This document shows, one piece after another, positions 1 through 9,629 of a DNA stretch of 64,000 nucleotides. The notes beneath the pieces were generated by a model. It saw only the letters and a list, made by a program, of their open reading frames with translations. It ran no database searches and had not been told where the DNA came from. Source of the stretch: JACQFZ01 sp041485885 (GTDB lineage Bacteria > Pseudomonadota > Gammaproteobacteria > Acidiferrobacterales > Sulfurifustaceae); NCBI GenBank assembly GCA_041485885.1, contig JBGPKL010000009.1, forward strand, positions 1-64,000, written 5' to 3'. The stretch's first letter is position 1; every line of letters begins with the position of its first letter. The translations under genes and the position numbers were made by a program.

Positions 1-41
1 CGAGCGGTGAAACGCCGCGCAAAGCCGCATGCGCTGCTCAC

Positions 42-206
42 TCAACCACGACATCTGGTTCGTGCGCGACTGCTCAGGCAGCGAGAACGACGGATGGCGG
101 TGGGGTTAAGGTAGTGCCATTGCACTCCGACCCGTTTAGCTTTTAGCTCCGCTTTCCAAGTCGGATTCACGCGGTCCGACTTTTCAGGATTAGGTTTGCG
201 CTTCAT
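42..206 (-). pseudogene. Possible remnant of a BrnA-type antitoxin start
   Basis: A 54-codon minus-strand frame starts with ATG at 206. Its first residues, MKRKPNPEKSDRVNPTW, resemble the usual opening of BrnA antitoxins (MKRKPNPE..D..NPEW). After that the similarity stops and the rest looks like unrelated translated GC-rich DNA. No BrnT-like toxin gene is visible, although the neighbouring sequence is cut by the window edge. This is a weak call on about 17 residues; it may be a decayed antitoxin start or chance. Confidence 0.2.
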
Positions 207-273
207 ACCGTTTCACTCGCGTCTGTTAGCCGGCAGCACAATCGGCTAAAGAAAGCTCCGAAAATTCCGAGTC

Positions 274-346
274 CGTCATTCCCGCGAAAGCGGGAATCCA
301 GATAATACAATGTAATAACTGGATTCCCGCGTTCGCGGGAATGACG
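274..346. repeat. dRS3-like palindromic repeat pair (inverted)
   Basis: Two copies of a unit with core ATTCCC-N8-GGGAAT stand in opposite orientation, at 276-301 and 319-344, separated by 17 bases. Together they form a large near-perfect inverted repeat. The core matches the pattern of the neisserial dRS3 repeat, and similar units are scattered in many proteobacteria. Single copies also begin both long repeats at 9630 and 16098. The pair directly abuts the end of a decayed GGDEF fragment. Confidence 0.85.
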
Positions 347-490
347 AATAGCAAAGGCGTTGCGGGCGATGCGGTTGCAGAGTTCCTGCGCCATCCCCGC
401 GCCCTGCTCATGCGTCGTATGCGGTCGGAACATGCATGAATTGCTCGCTGCCATAGCGCGTGAGATCGACGCCGCGCAGGTCGCGGCCGG
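347..490 (-). pseudogene. Decayed fragment of a GGDEF domain
   Basis: Reading the minus strand gives RDLRGVD, then a degraded TRYGSEQF where the intact neighbour has ARYGGEEF, then an Ala-Gln-Glu-Leu-Cys stretch ending in ARNAFA that aligns with the neighbour's AERLCGNVARHAFA. The match stops exactly where the dRS3-like repeat begins at 346. The fragment corresponds to about residues 285-332 of the intact diguanylate cyclase just upstream (509-1678). It has lost the GGEEF catalytic motif and cannot be functional. It looks like a tandem partial duplicate that has decayed. Confidence 0.7.
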
Positions 491-508
491 CGCGTACCGC
501 GCCGACAA

Positions 509-1678
509 CTACCCGCCCGGCGGCGCGACCTCGACGCGATTTCGTCCCACCTGCTTCGCGGTGTACAGCGCGGCGTCGGCTTGTTGAAACAGCCACATGC
601 CCGGCGTCGGCAGATACGAGCGCTCACCGTCGAGACATGCCACGCCGATGCTAACGGTTACTTTCAAATGCCGATCGCCGTCGACCGCAAAGGCGTGGCG
701 CGCTACGTTGCCGCACAAGCGCTCCGCGATCGTCGCGCCGTGATCGAGCGTAGTATCCGGGAGCAGCAGCATGAATTCCTCTCCACCGTAGCGCGCGAGC
801 AGATCGACGCCGCGCAGATCGCGCCCGAGCAGCTCGGCGATCTGCTGTAGTACTTGGTCGCCGGCGTGATGACCGTGTTCGTCGTTCACCTGCTTGAAGT
901 AGTCGATGTCGACGAGCATGTACACCAGCGGTTCGCGCCGGCGCAACCAACGTTCGACCTCCTCTCCCAGTCGTCTTTCGAAAAAACGCCGATTAGCGAC
1001 GCCGGTCAAGGGATCGGTCATGCCATACCACCGCAGCCGTTCATGGCTGACGACGTTATCGAGACACATGGACGTGACCGCCGCGAGATGCTCCAAGAGA
1101 TCGGTCGCGGCGTCCGCCGTAAAGTGCTTGGTATCGATACTTCCCTGGTTCAATGCCCCGATCACTTGACCGCGCAAAATGAGCGGCGCAAGCGCGACGG
1201 AACCGAGCGGGTATTGGCAAGCGGGAAACAGCAACGCCTGCACGTCGGACGTACACGGACCGAGCCGTGGACGTGGCGAAGCGCCGAAGAGGCGGAGCAG
1301 CGACTCCTGCGTGATGTTCACGAACGATTCGCCGACATCGTCCGCTTGCTCCTCGCTTTCGGTCGCGACGCCCTCGAGCAGCCGAGTCAGCTCGTACTCC
1401 GGATCGAAACAAGCGAGCGTAACGCAGTCGACGCTCGAAAAGCTGCGCGGCATATCCGCCACGAGCACGGTGACAAACTCGCGCATCGACTGCGCGCCGA
1501 TCAGGCGGATTTCGAGACCGCGGAAACCGGCCCAGATGCGCTCGTTGTCGCGCAGGTGGCCTTTCAGGCGCGCGACGTCGTCGCGCGAATCGTTCACGCC
1601 GCCGGCGAGCAACGCGCCGCGAACGCGCGGGTTGGGGCGAGAGCTGGGTGTGGTCGGGGGTTTTCGGTTAACGGACAT
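509..1678 (-). CDS. Diguanylate cyclase, DUF484/GAF-like sensor plus GGDEF
   Basis: This 389-residue cytoplasmic protein probably makes cyclic di-GMP from two GTP. Residues about 40-215 form a DUF484/GAF-like sensory region. Residues 218-385 are a GGDEF domain with the active-site motif GGEEF at 298-302. An inhibitory I-site (RGVD, 289-292) lies five residues before it, so product feedback inhibition is expected. There is no signal peptide or membrane segment. Its start overlaps the end of the upstream dsbC-like gene by 11 bases, so the two are probably cotranscribed. The signal sensed is unknown. A decayed partial copy of the GGDEF domain lies just downstream. Confidence 0.9.
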   Translation of the reverse strand: MSVNRKPPTTPSSRPNPRVRGALLAGGVNDSRDDVARLKGHLRDNERIWAGFRGLEIRLIGAQSMREFVTVLVADMPRSFSSVDCVTLACFDPEYELTRLLEGVATESEEQADDVGESFVNITQESLLRLFGASPRPRLGPCTSDVQALLFPACQYPLGSVALAPLILRGQVIGALNQGSIDTKHFTADAATDLLEHLAAVTSMCLDNVVSHERLRWYGMTDPLTGVANRRFFERRLGEEVERWLRRREPLVYMLVDIDYFKQVNDEHGHHAGDQVLQQIAELLGRDLRGVDLLARYGGEEFMLLLPDTTLDHGATIAERLCGNVARHAFAVDGDRHLKVTVSIGVACLDGERSYLPTPGMWLFQQADAALYTAKQVGRNRVEVAPPGG

Positions 1679-2408
1679 CCGATGTCTTCAGCGGCGGCTT
1701 TACGTTCAGTATAGCCAGCAGCCGAGCGCTCGGAACGTATCCGCCCAAGATCTTGCCGTCGTCGAGATAAATGGTCGGCGTCCCGTTGACCTCCAGCTGC
1801 CGCCCCAGTTGGTAATGGCTTTCCACCGGATTCGGGCAGGTCTTCATATCGAGCTTGCCCCCGGCCTTGGCGATGCCGACCGCCTTCACGCGGTCGGCGG
1901 CGCACCATACGGCGACGGAACGGTGATACGTTTCCGAACCGATCCCCGCGCGGGGGAAAAATAGATAGCGGACTTTGACGCCGTTCTTCGTGAGCTCAGG
2001 GACATCTTTGTGGAGCTGGGCGCAATAGGGGCAGTCGACGTCGGTAAACACCGTGATCGTACGCTTGGCGTCCGCCGGACCCATCACGATCATATTCTTC
2101 TCGCCGACCGCGTTGATCGCCTGTATCGCGACATGCTCGCGCCAGGTTTCGGTGAGATTCGTCTTGGTTTCGAGATCGACCAAGTCGCCGAGAAAGAGAT
2201 GCTTGGCGTCGGGGCTGATATAGAGCAGCTGCATGCCGTGCTCGATCTCGTACCAGCCGGGCATAGTGGTGGAACGCTTGAGCTTATCGAGCGGCACGTT
2301 CGGCAGCCGTCCGGCCAGCTTCTCCTTGACCTCGGTGAGATTGGCGTCCGCGGCGATGACGATCGGGACGGGTAGCAACAGCGCAAGCACGACGAGCACT
2401 CGTAACAT
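1668..2408 (-). CDS. dsbC: Periplasmic thiol:disulfide interchange protein, DsbC/DsbG family
   Basis: The 246-residue product is predicted to isomerise wrong disulfide bonds in the periplasm. I chose the ATG at 2408 because it is preceded by a GAGGAAA ribosome site and opens with a hydrophobic signal peptide (about residues 1-20, ending near Ala-Ala). A more upstream in-frame start would bury that signal. An N-terminal dimerisation-like region (about 21-100) precedes a thioredoxin fold with the redox motif CPYC at 126-129 and the cis-proline in NGTP (Pro 211). The length is close to that of E. coli DsbC. DsbG is an alternative, and no reducing partner DsbD is in the window. Confidence 0.85.
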   Translation of the reverse strand: MLRVLVVLALLLPVPIVIAADANLTEVKEKLAGRLPNVPLDKLKRSTTMPGWYEIEHGMQLLYISPDAKHLFLGDLVDLETKTNLTETWREHVAIQAINAVGEKNMIVMGPADAKRTITVFTDVDCPYCAQLHKDVPELTKNGVKVRYLFFPRAGIGSETYHRSVAVWCAADRVKAVGIAKAGGKLDMKTCPNPVESHYQLGRQLEVNGTPTIYLDDGKILGGYVPSARLLAILNVKPPLKTSDVR

Positions 2409-2574
2409 GAACGTTTCCTCAACACTTTTATGCAGCGGGCGGCCGAAGATCATACTGGGGATACCGGAGACCGCGCCACTATATATAGATAAGTGTAGGC
2501 CCGCGGCCGGTACGCCTATTGGACACTCGCCATTGCATTAACTATCAGCCGCTTGTCCGCCGGACGAATGCGTC

Positions 2575-5500
2575 TTACATCCGCGGGTCGGCCGGCGGAT
2601 TAGCCGCACGGGACTCCAGCAAAGCCACGGGAAACGAGCGCAGAACCGACGAAGCGGCCAACCAGTAGCGCTCCCCCCGTCGCTGCGCGGCGAGCGTCTC
2701 GCCGGTCAACGCGTTCTCGTAAGTAACCTCCGTGGGTACTTCCACCCACGTATCTTCCCACACCGCCGCCAGAGCAAACACATCGGGAGGGACTAGTTGC
2801 GCGACGAGGCGAGGCGCGACACTCACCGCCACGGCCTGACCGAGGCGGCGCGCAAATGCGCAGAGATGTTGCGCCCGGTGACCGTCGATCGCGAGCGGAA
2901 CATACTCGCCGTCGCGAAAAAGCGCCGCGAGCGCGCGCCGGCGAGCGAGCACCTTCCAGGTCAAGTACAACTTCGATCGGCCGTCCTCGGCCCGATCGAG
3001 CAGTGCCCGCACCGCGGGCGCGCTCGGCGCCGATAATTCACCGGCGATCGCATCGAGCATCCGGATACGCGCTTCATAGTCGACCGGGCGGCGATTGTCG
3101 GGATCGACCAGACTGAAATCCCATAGCTCGGTCCCTTGATACGTGTCGGGCACGCCGGGCGCCGTCAGCTTGAACAGCGTCTGCGCCAAACTGTTGCACA
3201 GACCGGAACGTGTCACCCGGCGCGCGAACGCCGCGATGTCCTGCAAAAACAAGTTGGGCCCCGGAGCGAGCAGTGCTCCCACGAATAGATGTGTCGCTTC
3301 TTCGTACGCGACGTTGGGATTGATCCAGCTCGTGTGCACTTTCGCCTCGCGCACGGCTTTGAGCAGATACGCTTCGATCCGGCCGCGGAATACCTCGAGC
3401 GCCGCGTCGTCCATCTCGCCGAGCGGCCAAGCGCCGACCAACGTTTGATACAGCAAATATTCATCGTTGCGATCGGGCGCATAGCCGTCTTCCGATTTGC
3501 GCTTCTTGGCGCGATTGAGATGCGCCCACCGGTTAACCGCGGCGCGCCATTCGTCCGGCAGCTCGGAGAGCACGTTCAGGCGCGCGCGCACGTCCTCGCT
3601 GCGTTTGGTATCGTGCGTCGACGTCGCGATCATCGAGTGCGGGAATCGCTTCGCGCGTTCTTGATTGGTTCGATGAAAAGCGGCCGGCGATATTCCAAAG
3701 CGGCGCGGGTCGCCGCCGACTTCGTTGAGGGAGACGAAACGGTTGTAGATATAGAACGTCGTGTCCTCGAGACCCTTCGCCATCACCGGCGCCGTGTATT
3801 GCTGAAAGCGCATGGTGAAGTCGATCACGTCGCGCCGATACGCCTCCGGCGCTTGCTCGAGGTTTTCCAGCAGCAAAATCCGCCGCACGAAGTCGAACAC
3901 ACTGACATCGGCGGCGGTGCTCTGCTTCTTGGCTTGCGCAAGCGCCCACTCGATGTAGCGGCGATCGTCCTCCGCGATCACGCGGTCGGCGCGTATGTAG
4001 GTGCGGTACACCGGGAAAAACACGATGACCTCGCGCACGGCGTCACGCAGCGCGTTCAGCGTGAAATCGCGCGCGTACCAGTCGCCTTCCGACAATCGGT
4101 TGAGATAGTTGGCGAGCACGTTAAGCTCGCTCGACAGCGCAAAGCGCATGATTAGGCGCTTGCGGTCCGCGAGGAGTTGATCGAAATCGACGTGGCGCCG
4201 AATAAAGCGAGCGTACATGCGGTCCAGCGTCTCCTCGGCGGCGGGATCGATGAACAAGCCGTTGACCAAATTCACGAAGTCATAGCCGGTCGTTCCGTGC
4301 ACCGGCCAGTCGGATCGCAGGTGCTCGTGACTCGCGAGTATTTTCTCGACGACAACGTATAGCGCGCGCGACGTTGGCGCGCCGCCGCCGGCAACGACGG
4401 TAACGAAGCTTTGCAGCCGCTCGTAGTAGGCGGCGGGATCGTACAGCCCGTCGGGGTGATCGATGCGCAGGCCGTCGACCTTCCCCTGCGCGATGAGATC
4501 GCTGATGAGCCGATGCGTGGTGTAAAACGTTTGCGGGTATTCCATGCGCAGCGCCGCGAGGTCGTTGATATCGAAGAAGCGGCGGTAGTTGATCTCGTCC
4601 GAGGCCACGCGCCAGAACGCGACTCGATACGCTTGCGCTTCAAGCAGGTCGTGCAGAGCTTCCCAGCGCGCGGATTCGCCGCCGCCGTTGTAAAACGCGA
4701 GCGTTTGTTCCACGTGCCGCTTGATCCGCGGCTCGGCCGCGCTGAGATCCGCGAGGCGTCTCTTGTGAATCTCCTTGTCGCGCGATCGCTCGATGACGCG
4801 TTCCTGCTCGCGCTCGCCGCGCCCCGGCAGATTGCGCAAGCCGGTGACGATGCTTTGATATTCGATCAACCACCGATGATCGGCGCCGAGCGCCAGCTCA
4901 AGCCGGTTCAAGTCGTGTTCCAACACCGCTGGGTACGTCATGGGATCGAGCGGAAATCGATGATCGTAGTACTGCACGTGGAACGATCCCTTGCCGGCGT
5001 CCCAGCCGAGCTTGAGCTCGCCGCTCTCAAGCACACGACCGTAGTGATCGCCGAGCACCGGCAGTAGCACTTTCCCCCGCAGCTCCGCCTTGTGAGGTCG
5101 CCAATCGATGTCGAAGAACGGCGCATAAACCGAAGCCGGTCCGTTCTCGAGCACGTCGAGCCACCATTGGTTGTCGCTGCCGATACCCATGTGATTCGGC
5201 ACGATGTCCAATACCTGACCGAGCCCGTGGCGACGCAACGCCGCGACGAAAGCGTCGTGATCGGCCGGCGAGCCGATTTCCGGGTTGAGCGCGTTGTGGT
5301 CGACGATGTCGTAGCCGTGCTGGCTTCCGGGGCGCGCCGTCAAATACGGCGAGGCGTAGCAATGACTGATGCCGAGGCGCTGCAGATACGGCGCGAGGCG
5401 CGTCGCGTCGCGAAACGTGAAGTCGCGGTGAAATTGCAACCGGTAAGTGGCGCTCGGTATCGTCGACTCTCCGCCCGGGCGCGGCCCCGGCCGCGCGACG

Positions 5501-7731
5501 ACGCCGGTTCCGCGCACATCGCGCAAGACACCGAAAAGGCCGGCCGCCCGCGAGTCCTTGGCGATGTCGTCCAAATCGAGCGCGATCTTCCGCCGCCAGT
5601 TCGGATACTCATCGACGGTTCCCGGCATGTTCGACTGGCACAATTCACCGATCGTGTCTTCGAGTCCGAGCGATACGATCTTCGCCGGACTATGTCCCAG
5701 ATAGGTGTAGATCGCCCGCGCGAGCGCCGGCGTCATTTCCGGCGAGGAAGCCGGATCGACGGTGATGTCCGGCGGCAAGAGGTTCTCGCGCTCGAGCGCC
5801 ATCAGAAGGCGCGCGCGATCGAGCGCGCGCTCTAACACTTGCTGACGGTACGCCTCGTCCGACGCAAAGAGTTTCAAGCGCTTTCGGTCGAGCAAGTCTT
5901 GTCCTTTCCAATATCCGGCGAGCGTCGGCAGATCGTGCGTGGTGACCGACGCCAGCGCGCGCTCGGGATAGGCGGTGGGCGGTTTGAAATCGCCGGTCCC
6001 GGTGCGCTCGAAATAAAACACGCGATAGGAGAGCATCTGGCGCGGCGGGAATTCCTTGCGAATTTCCTCGGGGACGGTGCCCAAATCTTCGCCGATGACG
6101 AGACAACGATTGCGTTGACTTTCCAGCGCCAGAACACCGAGCAAATCCTTCAGCGGATAACGCACGTAAGCGCCGTGGTGGGCGGCTTTCCCCGCCGGTA
6201 TCCAGAACAAGCGCAGCAAGCCCATCGCGTGATCGAGGCGAATCGCGCCGCCGTGCCGCATGTTGGCCCGCAGCATCGCCGCGAAGGGCGCGTACGCCGC
6301 ATCGCGCAAGCGCGCGGGAACGAAAGGAAGCACGCCCCAATCTTGCCCGTTCGGCGAAAGCGTATCCGGCGGCACGCCGACGGTGACGCCCGCGGCGTAA
6401 AGCGTCTGCCACGCCCAGGCCTCCGCGCCGCCTCCGTCCGCGCTCACGGCGAGATCTTGGTAAAGCCCGACACCTAGACCGAGGCGGTAGGACCGCCGCC
6501 CAATCGCGGCCATTTGCTGCTCCGCCTGCCACTGCAAATACTGGTAATACTCGACGCGCGCGCGCGAGCGTTCCGCCCACCCCGTCACCGCGGGCGCCGC
6601 CGGGTCGCGATATTCTTTCGGCCATGCCGGCCAGCCCCAAATCTTCTCGTCCTGCCGATGAAAGTGTTCTTGCAGCGCTTCGTAGAGTGCGTGCCGGTAG
6701 AGCAGCTCTCCGCCGCGCCGTTGAAACTCGCGAAACTCCCGGGCCCGCGTGGTATCGTGCGGCTGATGATGCTCGCAAAAATATTGGTAGAGCGTCTCGC
6801 AAATTTCGAGCTTGACGCTCGCGACGCCGACATAGTCGACCTGCGCCTGCGCGCGTAGCTGTTCCAGGCGCTGCTGAAATTCCTGCGCATACACCCGCTG
6901 CTGCGCCGCGGCGCACTGCGCGAACTCCGGGATCGCCTCGACGTCGAGATAGAGCACGTTTAAGAACACGCGGCTCGACGGGCGGTAAGGGCTGGCGCGC
7001 GAGGGATCGTGGGGAAACAGCGCGTGCAACGGATTGACGCCGACGACCGCCGCGCCCTGCTCCGCGAAGCGCTCGAGCGCGACGCGCAGATCGCTGAAAT
7101 CGCCCATACCCCAGTTGCGCGCCGAGCGCAGGCCGTAGAGTTGCAACGTAACTCCCCATACGCGGCCGTCCTTCGCCACGGCGTCCGGCAGAAAACATTG
7201 GCCGGGTGTCACGATGAGCGACATCCCCGCGTCGATCGAGTCGATCGATTCGAGCGTCAAACGGTGATAGCCGTGCGGCAACTCGGGAAGCGGCAGCGCA
7301 TACGCGACATGCGCGCGGCCACTCACGATCGTGCGCTCGGTCACCGTGAGATCGGCCCGCCGCGCTTGGTGTCGTTGTATTTCACCGCTCTCGAGTGCGA
7401 TAGCGTAAGGAATCGATGCGCCCACGCGTTCTTCCGGCAAACGCAGCTCGGCGAACGCCGGACCGCCGTCCGGTATCACTTGCACGGGCGCGAGTGGAGC
7501 GCGCCATCGCGCCGACTGTCGCTCCGCGATCAGCTCATCGACCGATCGGCCGGCGAGATCGACGCCCATCGCGGAGAGAATCGCCCGGGCGGTCTCGGGG
7601 CTGATATCGTGCGTTTTCCCCCAAACGTCCGCATAGTGCGGTTCGATATCGTAAAGTCGGCATAGCGCGACGAGCCGCGCGTCGATCGCGCGTTGAGCCG
7701 AGAGAGCGGACGAGGACGAGGTCGCGCTCAT
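2575..7731 (-). CDS. treY: Fused 4-alpha-glucanotransferase / maltooligosyl trehalose synthase (MalQ-TreY)
   Basis: This 1718-residue protein joins two GH families. Residues about 1-745 are MalQ (GH77), which disproportionates malto-oligosaccharides; its acid residues sit in RLDHAMG (near 500), GEDLGT (near 547) and THDLPT (near 598). Residues about 757-1718 are TreY (GH13), which turns the reducing end of a glucan chain into a trehalosyl end; its motifs are GLRIDHPDG (near 1092), VVEKIL (near 1129) and STHDTKRS (near 1373). The ATG at 7731 overlaps the treZ stop as ATGA, so translation is coupled and the fusion supplies substrate for TreZ. A longer in-frame start exists but would run further into treZ. 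Such fusions are known in other proteobacteria. Confidence 0.93.
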   Translation of the reverse strand: MSATSSSSALSAQRAIDARLVALCRLYDIEPHYADVWGKTHDISPETARAILSAMGVDLAGRSVDELIAERQSARWRAPLAPVQVIPDGGPAFAELRLPEERVGASIPYAIALESGEIQRHQARRADLTVTERTIVSGRAHVAYALPLPELPHGYHRLTLESIDSIDAGMSLIVTPGQCFLPDAVAKDGRVWGVTLQLYGLRSARNWGMGDFSDLRVALERFAEQGAAVVGVNPLHALFPHDPSRASPYRPSSRVFLNVLYLDVEAIPEFAQCAAAQQRVYAQEFQQRLEQLRAQAQVDYVGVASVKLEICETLYQYFCEHHQPHDTTRAREFREFQRRGGELLYRHALYEALQEHFHRQDEKIWGWPAWPKEYRDPAAPAVTGWAERSRARVEYYQYLQWQAEQQMAAIGRRSYRLGLGVGLYQDLAVSADGGGAEAWAWQTLYAAGVTVGVPPDTLSPNGQDWGVLPFVPARLRDAAYAPFAAMLRANMRHGGAIRLDHAMGLLRLFWIPAGKAAHHGAYVRYPLKDLLGVLALESQRNRCLVIGEDLGTVPEEIRKEFPPRQMLSYRVFYFERTGTGDFKPPTAYPERALASVTTHDLPTLAGYWKGQDLLDRKRLKLFASDEAYRQQVLERALDRARLLMALERENLLPPDITVDPASSPEMTPALARAIYTYLGHSPAKIVSLGLEDTIGELCQSNMPGTVDEYPNWRRKIALDLDDIAKDSRAAGLFGVLRDVRGTGVVARPGPRPGGESTIPSATYRLQFHRDFTFRDATRLAPYLQRLGISHCYASPYLTARPGSQHGYDIVDHNALNPEIGSPADHDAFVAALRRHGLGQVLDIVPNHMGIGSDNQWWLDVLENGPASVYAPFFDIDWRPHKAELRGKVLLPVLGDHYGRVLESGELKLGWDAGKGSFHVQYYDHRFPLDPMTYPAVLEHDLNRLELALGADHRWLIEYQSIVTGLRNLPGRGEREQERVIERSRDKEIHKRRLADLSAAEPRIKRHVEQTLAFYNGGGESARWEALHDLLEAQAYRVAFWRVASDEINYRRFFDINDLAALRMEYPQTFYTTHRLISDLIAQGKVDGLRIDHPDGLYDPAAYYERLQSFVTVVAGGGAPTSRALYVVVEKILASHEHLRSDWPVHGTTGYDFVNLVNGLFIDPAAEETLDRMYARFIRRHVDFDQLLADRKRLIMRFALSSELNVLANYLNRLSEGDWYARDFTLNALRDAVREVIVFFPVYRTYIRADRVIAEDDRRYIEWALAQAKKQSTAADVSVFDFVRRILLLENLEQAPEAYRRDVIDFTMRFQQYTAPVMAKGLEDTTFYIYNRFVSLNEVGGDPRRFGISPAAFHRTNQERAKRFPHSMIATSTHDTKRSEDVRARLNVLSELPDEWRAAVNRWAHLNRAKKRKSEDGYAPDRNDEYLLYQTLVGAWPLGEMDDAALEVFRGRIEAYLLKAVREAKVHTSWINPNVAYEEATHLFVGALLAPGPNLFLQDIAAFARRVTRSGLCNSLAQTLFKLTAPGVPDTYQGTELWDFSLVDPDNRRPVDYEARIRMLDAIAGELSAPSAPAVRALLDRAEDGRSKLYLTWKVLARRRALAALFRDGEYVPLAIDGHRAQHLCAFARRLGQAVAVSVAPRLVAQLVPPDVFALAAVWEDTWVEVPTEVTYENALTGETLAAQRRGERYWLAASSVLRSFPVALLESRAANPPADPRM

Positions 7732-9557
7732 TCGATCGACCAAACGACCGACCACGGAGCGAGTTGCCCGCCGCTCCACGGCTCGGACCACCTGCTGGTG
7801 CAGGTATAAACGTTGCGTCCAGGCAGCGCGGCGGCGGCCAGCGGTTCGTCGCTCAAGTTCGCCAACAAGTGCAGCGCGCTTCCGTCACCCAACCGCCAAT
7901 GCACGCGCAATCCTCGATCATCCAACTCGGTAAAGTGACCGGCGCGCGCTGCAACATTTTTGAGCCGAGGCACGATCTCGGCTTGCCGCACCTGCAGGAT
8001 GTCGCGATGCCATTCGAGCCACTGCTTTCCCTCTGTCCGCGTGACCGCGGCCCAGTCGAGCACGGCTTGCGCGAACGTGGCCGGATCGTTGGGGTCGGGG
8101 ATGCGCGAACGCGCCGCCGGGTCGCTGAATTCCGGAAAGCGCGCGAACTCGTTGCGCCGGCCTTCGGTCACCGCTTCGGCGAGCTCGGCGCCGAAATCGC
8201 AGAAGAAAGGAAAGGGATGTTGCGTCGCCCACTCCTCTCCCATAAACAGCATCGGTGGCGATGGCGCGAGCAAAAATATCGCCGATAGCGCGCGCACGCG
8301 CTCCAAACTTACGAATTGCGTGATGCGCTCGCCGAACGCGCGGTTGCCGATCTGATCGTGGTTTTGCAGAAACGATACGAATGCGCTCGGCGCGATGTCG
8401 ATCGACAGCTCCCCACGGGGCGCGCCGTGACGATACGGCGACGAATCCCCCTGATACGCGAACCCTTCCGTGAGGCATCGACCCAGATGCTTGCGCGGTG
8501 CGTCCGCGTAGTCCGCGTAGTAGCCGCCCGACTCGCCGGTCGCCAGCACGTGCAGCGCATGGTGGATGTCGTCGTTCCATTGGGCGCGGTAGAGCGACCG
8601 GCCGGTCGCGTCGGGCCGCAAATAGCGCGCGGCGTTTTCGTCGTTCTCCAATACGAGATGGACGTAACGCGTCTTACCCGGACCGCTCGCCACCGCTCGC
8701 GCCAATTCAGCAAGGATATCGGGCTCGGAATCGTCGCGGATCGCGTGCACGGCGTCGAACCGCAATCCGTCGAAACGATATTCATCGAGCCAGTAGAGAG
8801 CGTTGTGAATATAAAAGTCCCGCACCGTGCGACTGCCCGGTCCGTCGAAGTTTATCGCCGCACCCCACGGCGTTTGATGCCGATCGGTGAAAAACGACGC
8901 GGCATAAAGCGGAAGGTAATTCCCCTCGGGACCGAAGTGGTTGTAGACCACGTCGAGAAAAACCATGAGACCCAACCGATGCGCCGCGTCGATCAATCGC
9001 TTTAAGTCGGCGGGCCGGCCGTATTGGCTGTCCGGTGCAAACAGCAGCACACTGTCGTAGCCCCAATTGCGGCGTCCGGGGAAATCCGCGAGCGGCATCA
9101 ATTCGATCGCCGTGATGCCGAGCGAGCGCAAGTGCTCGAGCTTGCCCTGCGCGCCGGCGAAGGTCCCCTCGGGCGTGAAACTGCCGACATGCAGCTCGTA
9201 CAGCACGACCTCTTCCCACGGTCGCCCGCACCACTCGTCATCGCTCCAGTGAAAATCGGCGGGATCGATCAGCTCGCTCGCGCTGTGCACGTCTTCCGGT
9301 TGGAAGCGCGACGCCGGGTCGGGAACGAATGCTTTGCCGTCGATTCGATAGCGGTATCGCGCACCCGGGCGTGCGGGTTGAATGGCGACACACCAACCGT
9401 CCGGCTGGCGCGTCATTGCGGAGCGCGTCTCTCTTCCGCCGCTCAGGAGACAGAGCTCGACTCGCTCCGCGCTCGGCGCCCACAGCCGAAAGCGCGCGGT
9501 ACCGTCGCCGAGCCACTCGGCGCCGAAAGGCATCGCGTGCGCGCGGCGCACAGTCAT
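7728..9557 (-). CDS. treZ: Malto-oligosyltrehalose trehalohydrolase
   Basis: TreZ cuts trehalose from the trehalosyl end that TreY makes on a glucan chain. The 609-residue product has an N-terminal carbohydrate-binding beta domain (FGAEWLGDG...FRLWAP, 11-28) and a GH13 barrel. The nucleophile is in GLRFDAVHAIRD (Asp 268), the acid/base in LVLENDEN (Glu 304) and the third acid in NHDQIGNR (Asp 401). The length is normal for the family. It overlaps the start of malQ-treY by four bases. A long non-coding repeat lies just upstream, between it and glgX. The ATG at 9557 could be replaced by a second Met eight codons later. Confidence 0.93.
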   Translation of the reverse strand: MTVRRAHAMPFGAEWLGDGTARFRLWAPSAERVELCLLSGGRETRSAMTRQPDGWCVAIQPARPGARYRYRIDGKAFVPDPASRFQPEDVHSASELIDPADFHWSDDEWCGRPWEEVVLYELHVGSFTPEGTFAGAQGKLEHLRSLGITAIELMPLADFPGRRNWGYDSVLLFAPDSQYGRPADLKRLIDAAHRLGLMVFLDVVYNHFGPEGNYLPLYAASFFTDRHQTPWGAAINFDGPGSRTVRDFYIHNALYWLDEYRFDGLRFDAVHAIRDDSEPDILAELARAVASGPGKTRYVHLVLENDENAARYLRPDATGRSLYRAQWNDDIHHALHVLATGESGGYYADYADAPRKHLGRCLTEGFAYQGDSSPYRHGAPRGELSIDIAPSAFVSFLQNHDQIGNRAFGERITQFVSLERVRALSAIFLLAPSPPMLFMGEEWATQHPFPFFCDFGAELAEAVTEGRRNEFARFPEFSDPAARSRIPDPNDPATFAQAVLDWAAVTRTEGKQWLEWHRDILQVRQAEIVPRLKNVAARAGHFTELDDRGLRVHWRLGDGSALHLLANLSDEPLAAAALPGRNVYTCTSRWSEPWSGGQLAPWSVVWSIE

Positions 9558-9629
9558 GAGGGGGCGCGCTTAAAGCGCGGTTCGCTAAGAAAAATTAACT
9601 CGCGCGTAACTGGTCGGACGAGAGAGTTG

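Noticed and set aside
5690..7198. A 502-codon Arg/Ala-rich minus-strand frame
   Set aside because: It lies wholly inside the malQ part of malQ-treY in another frame and is GC-driven translation.
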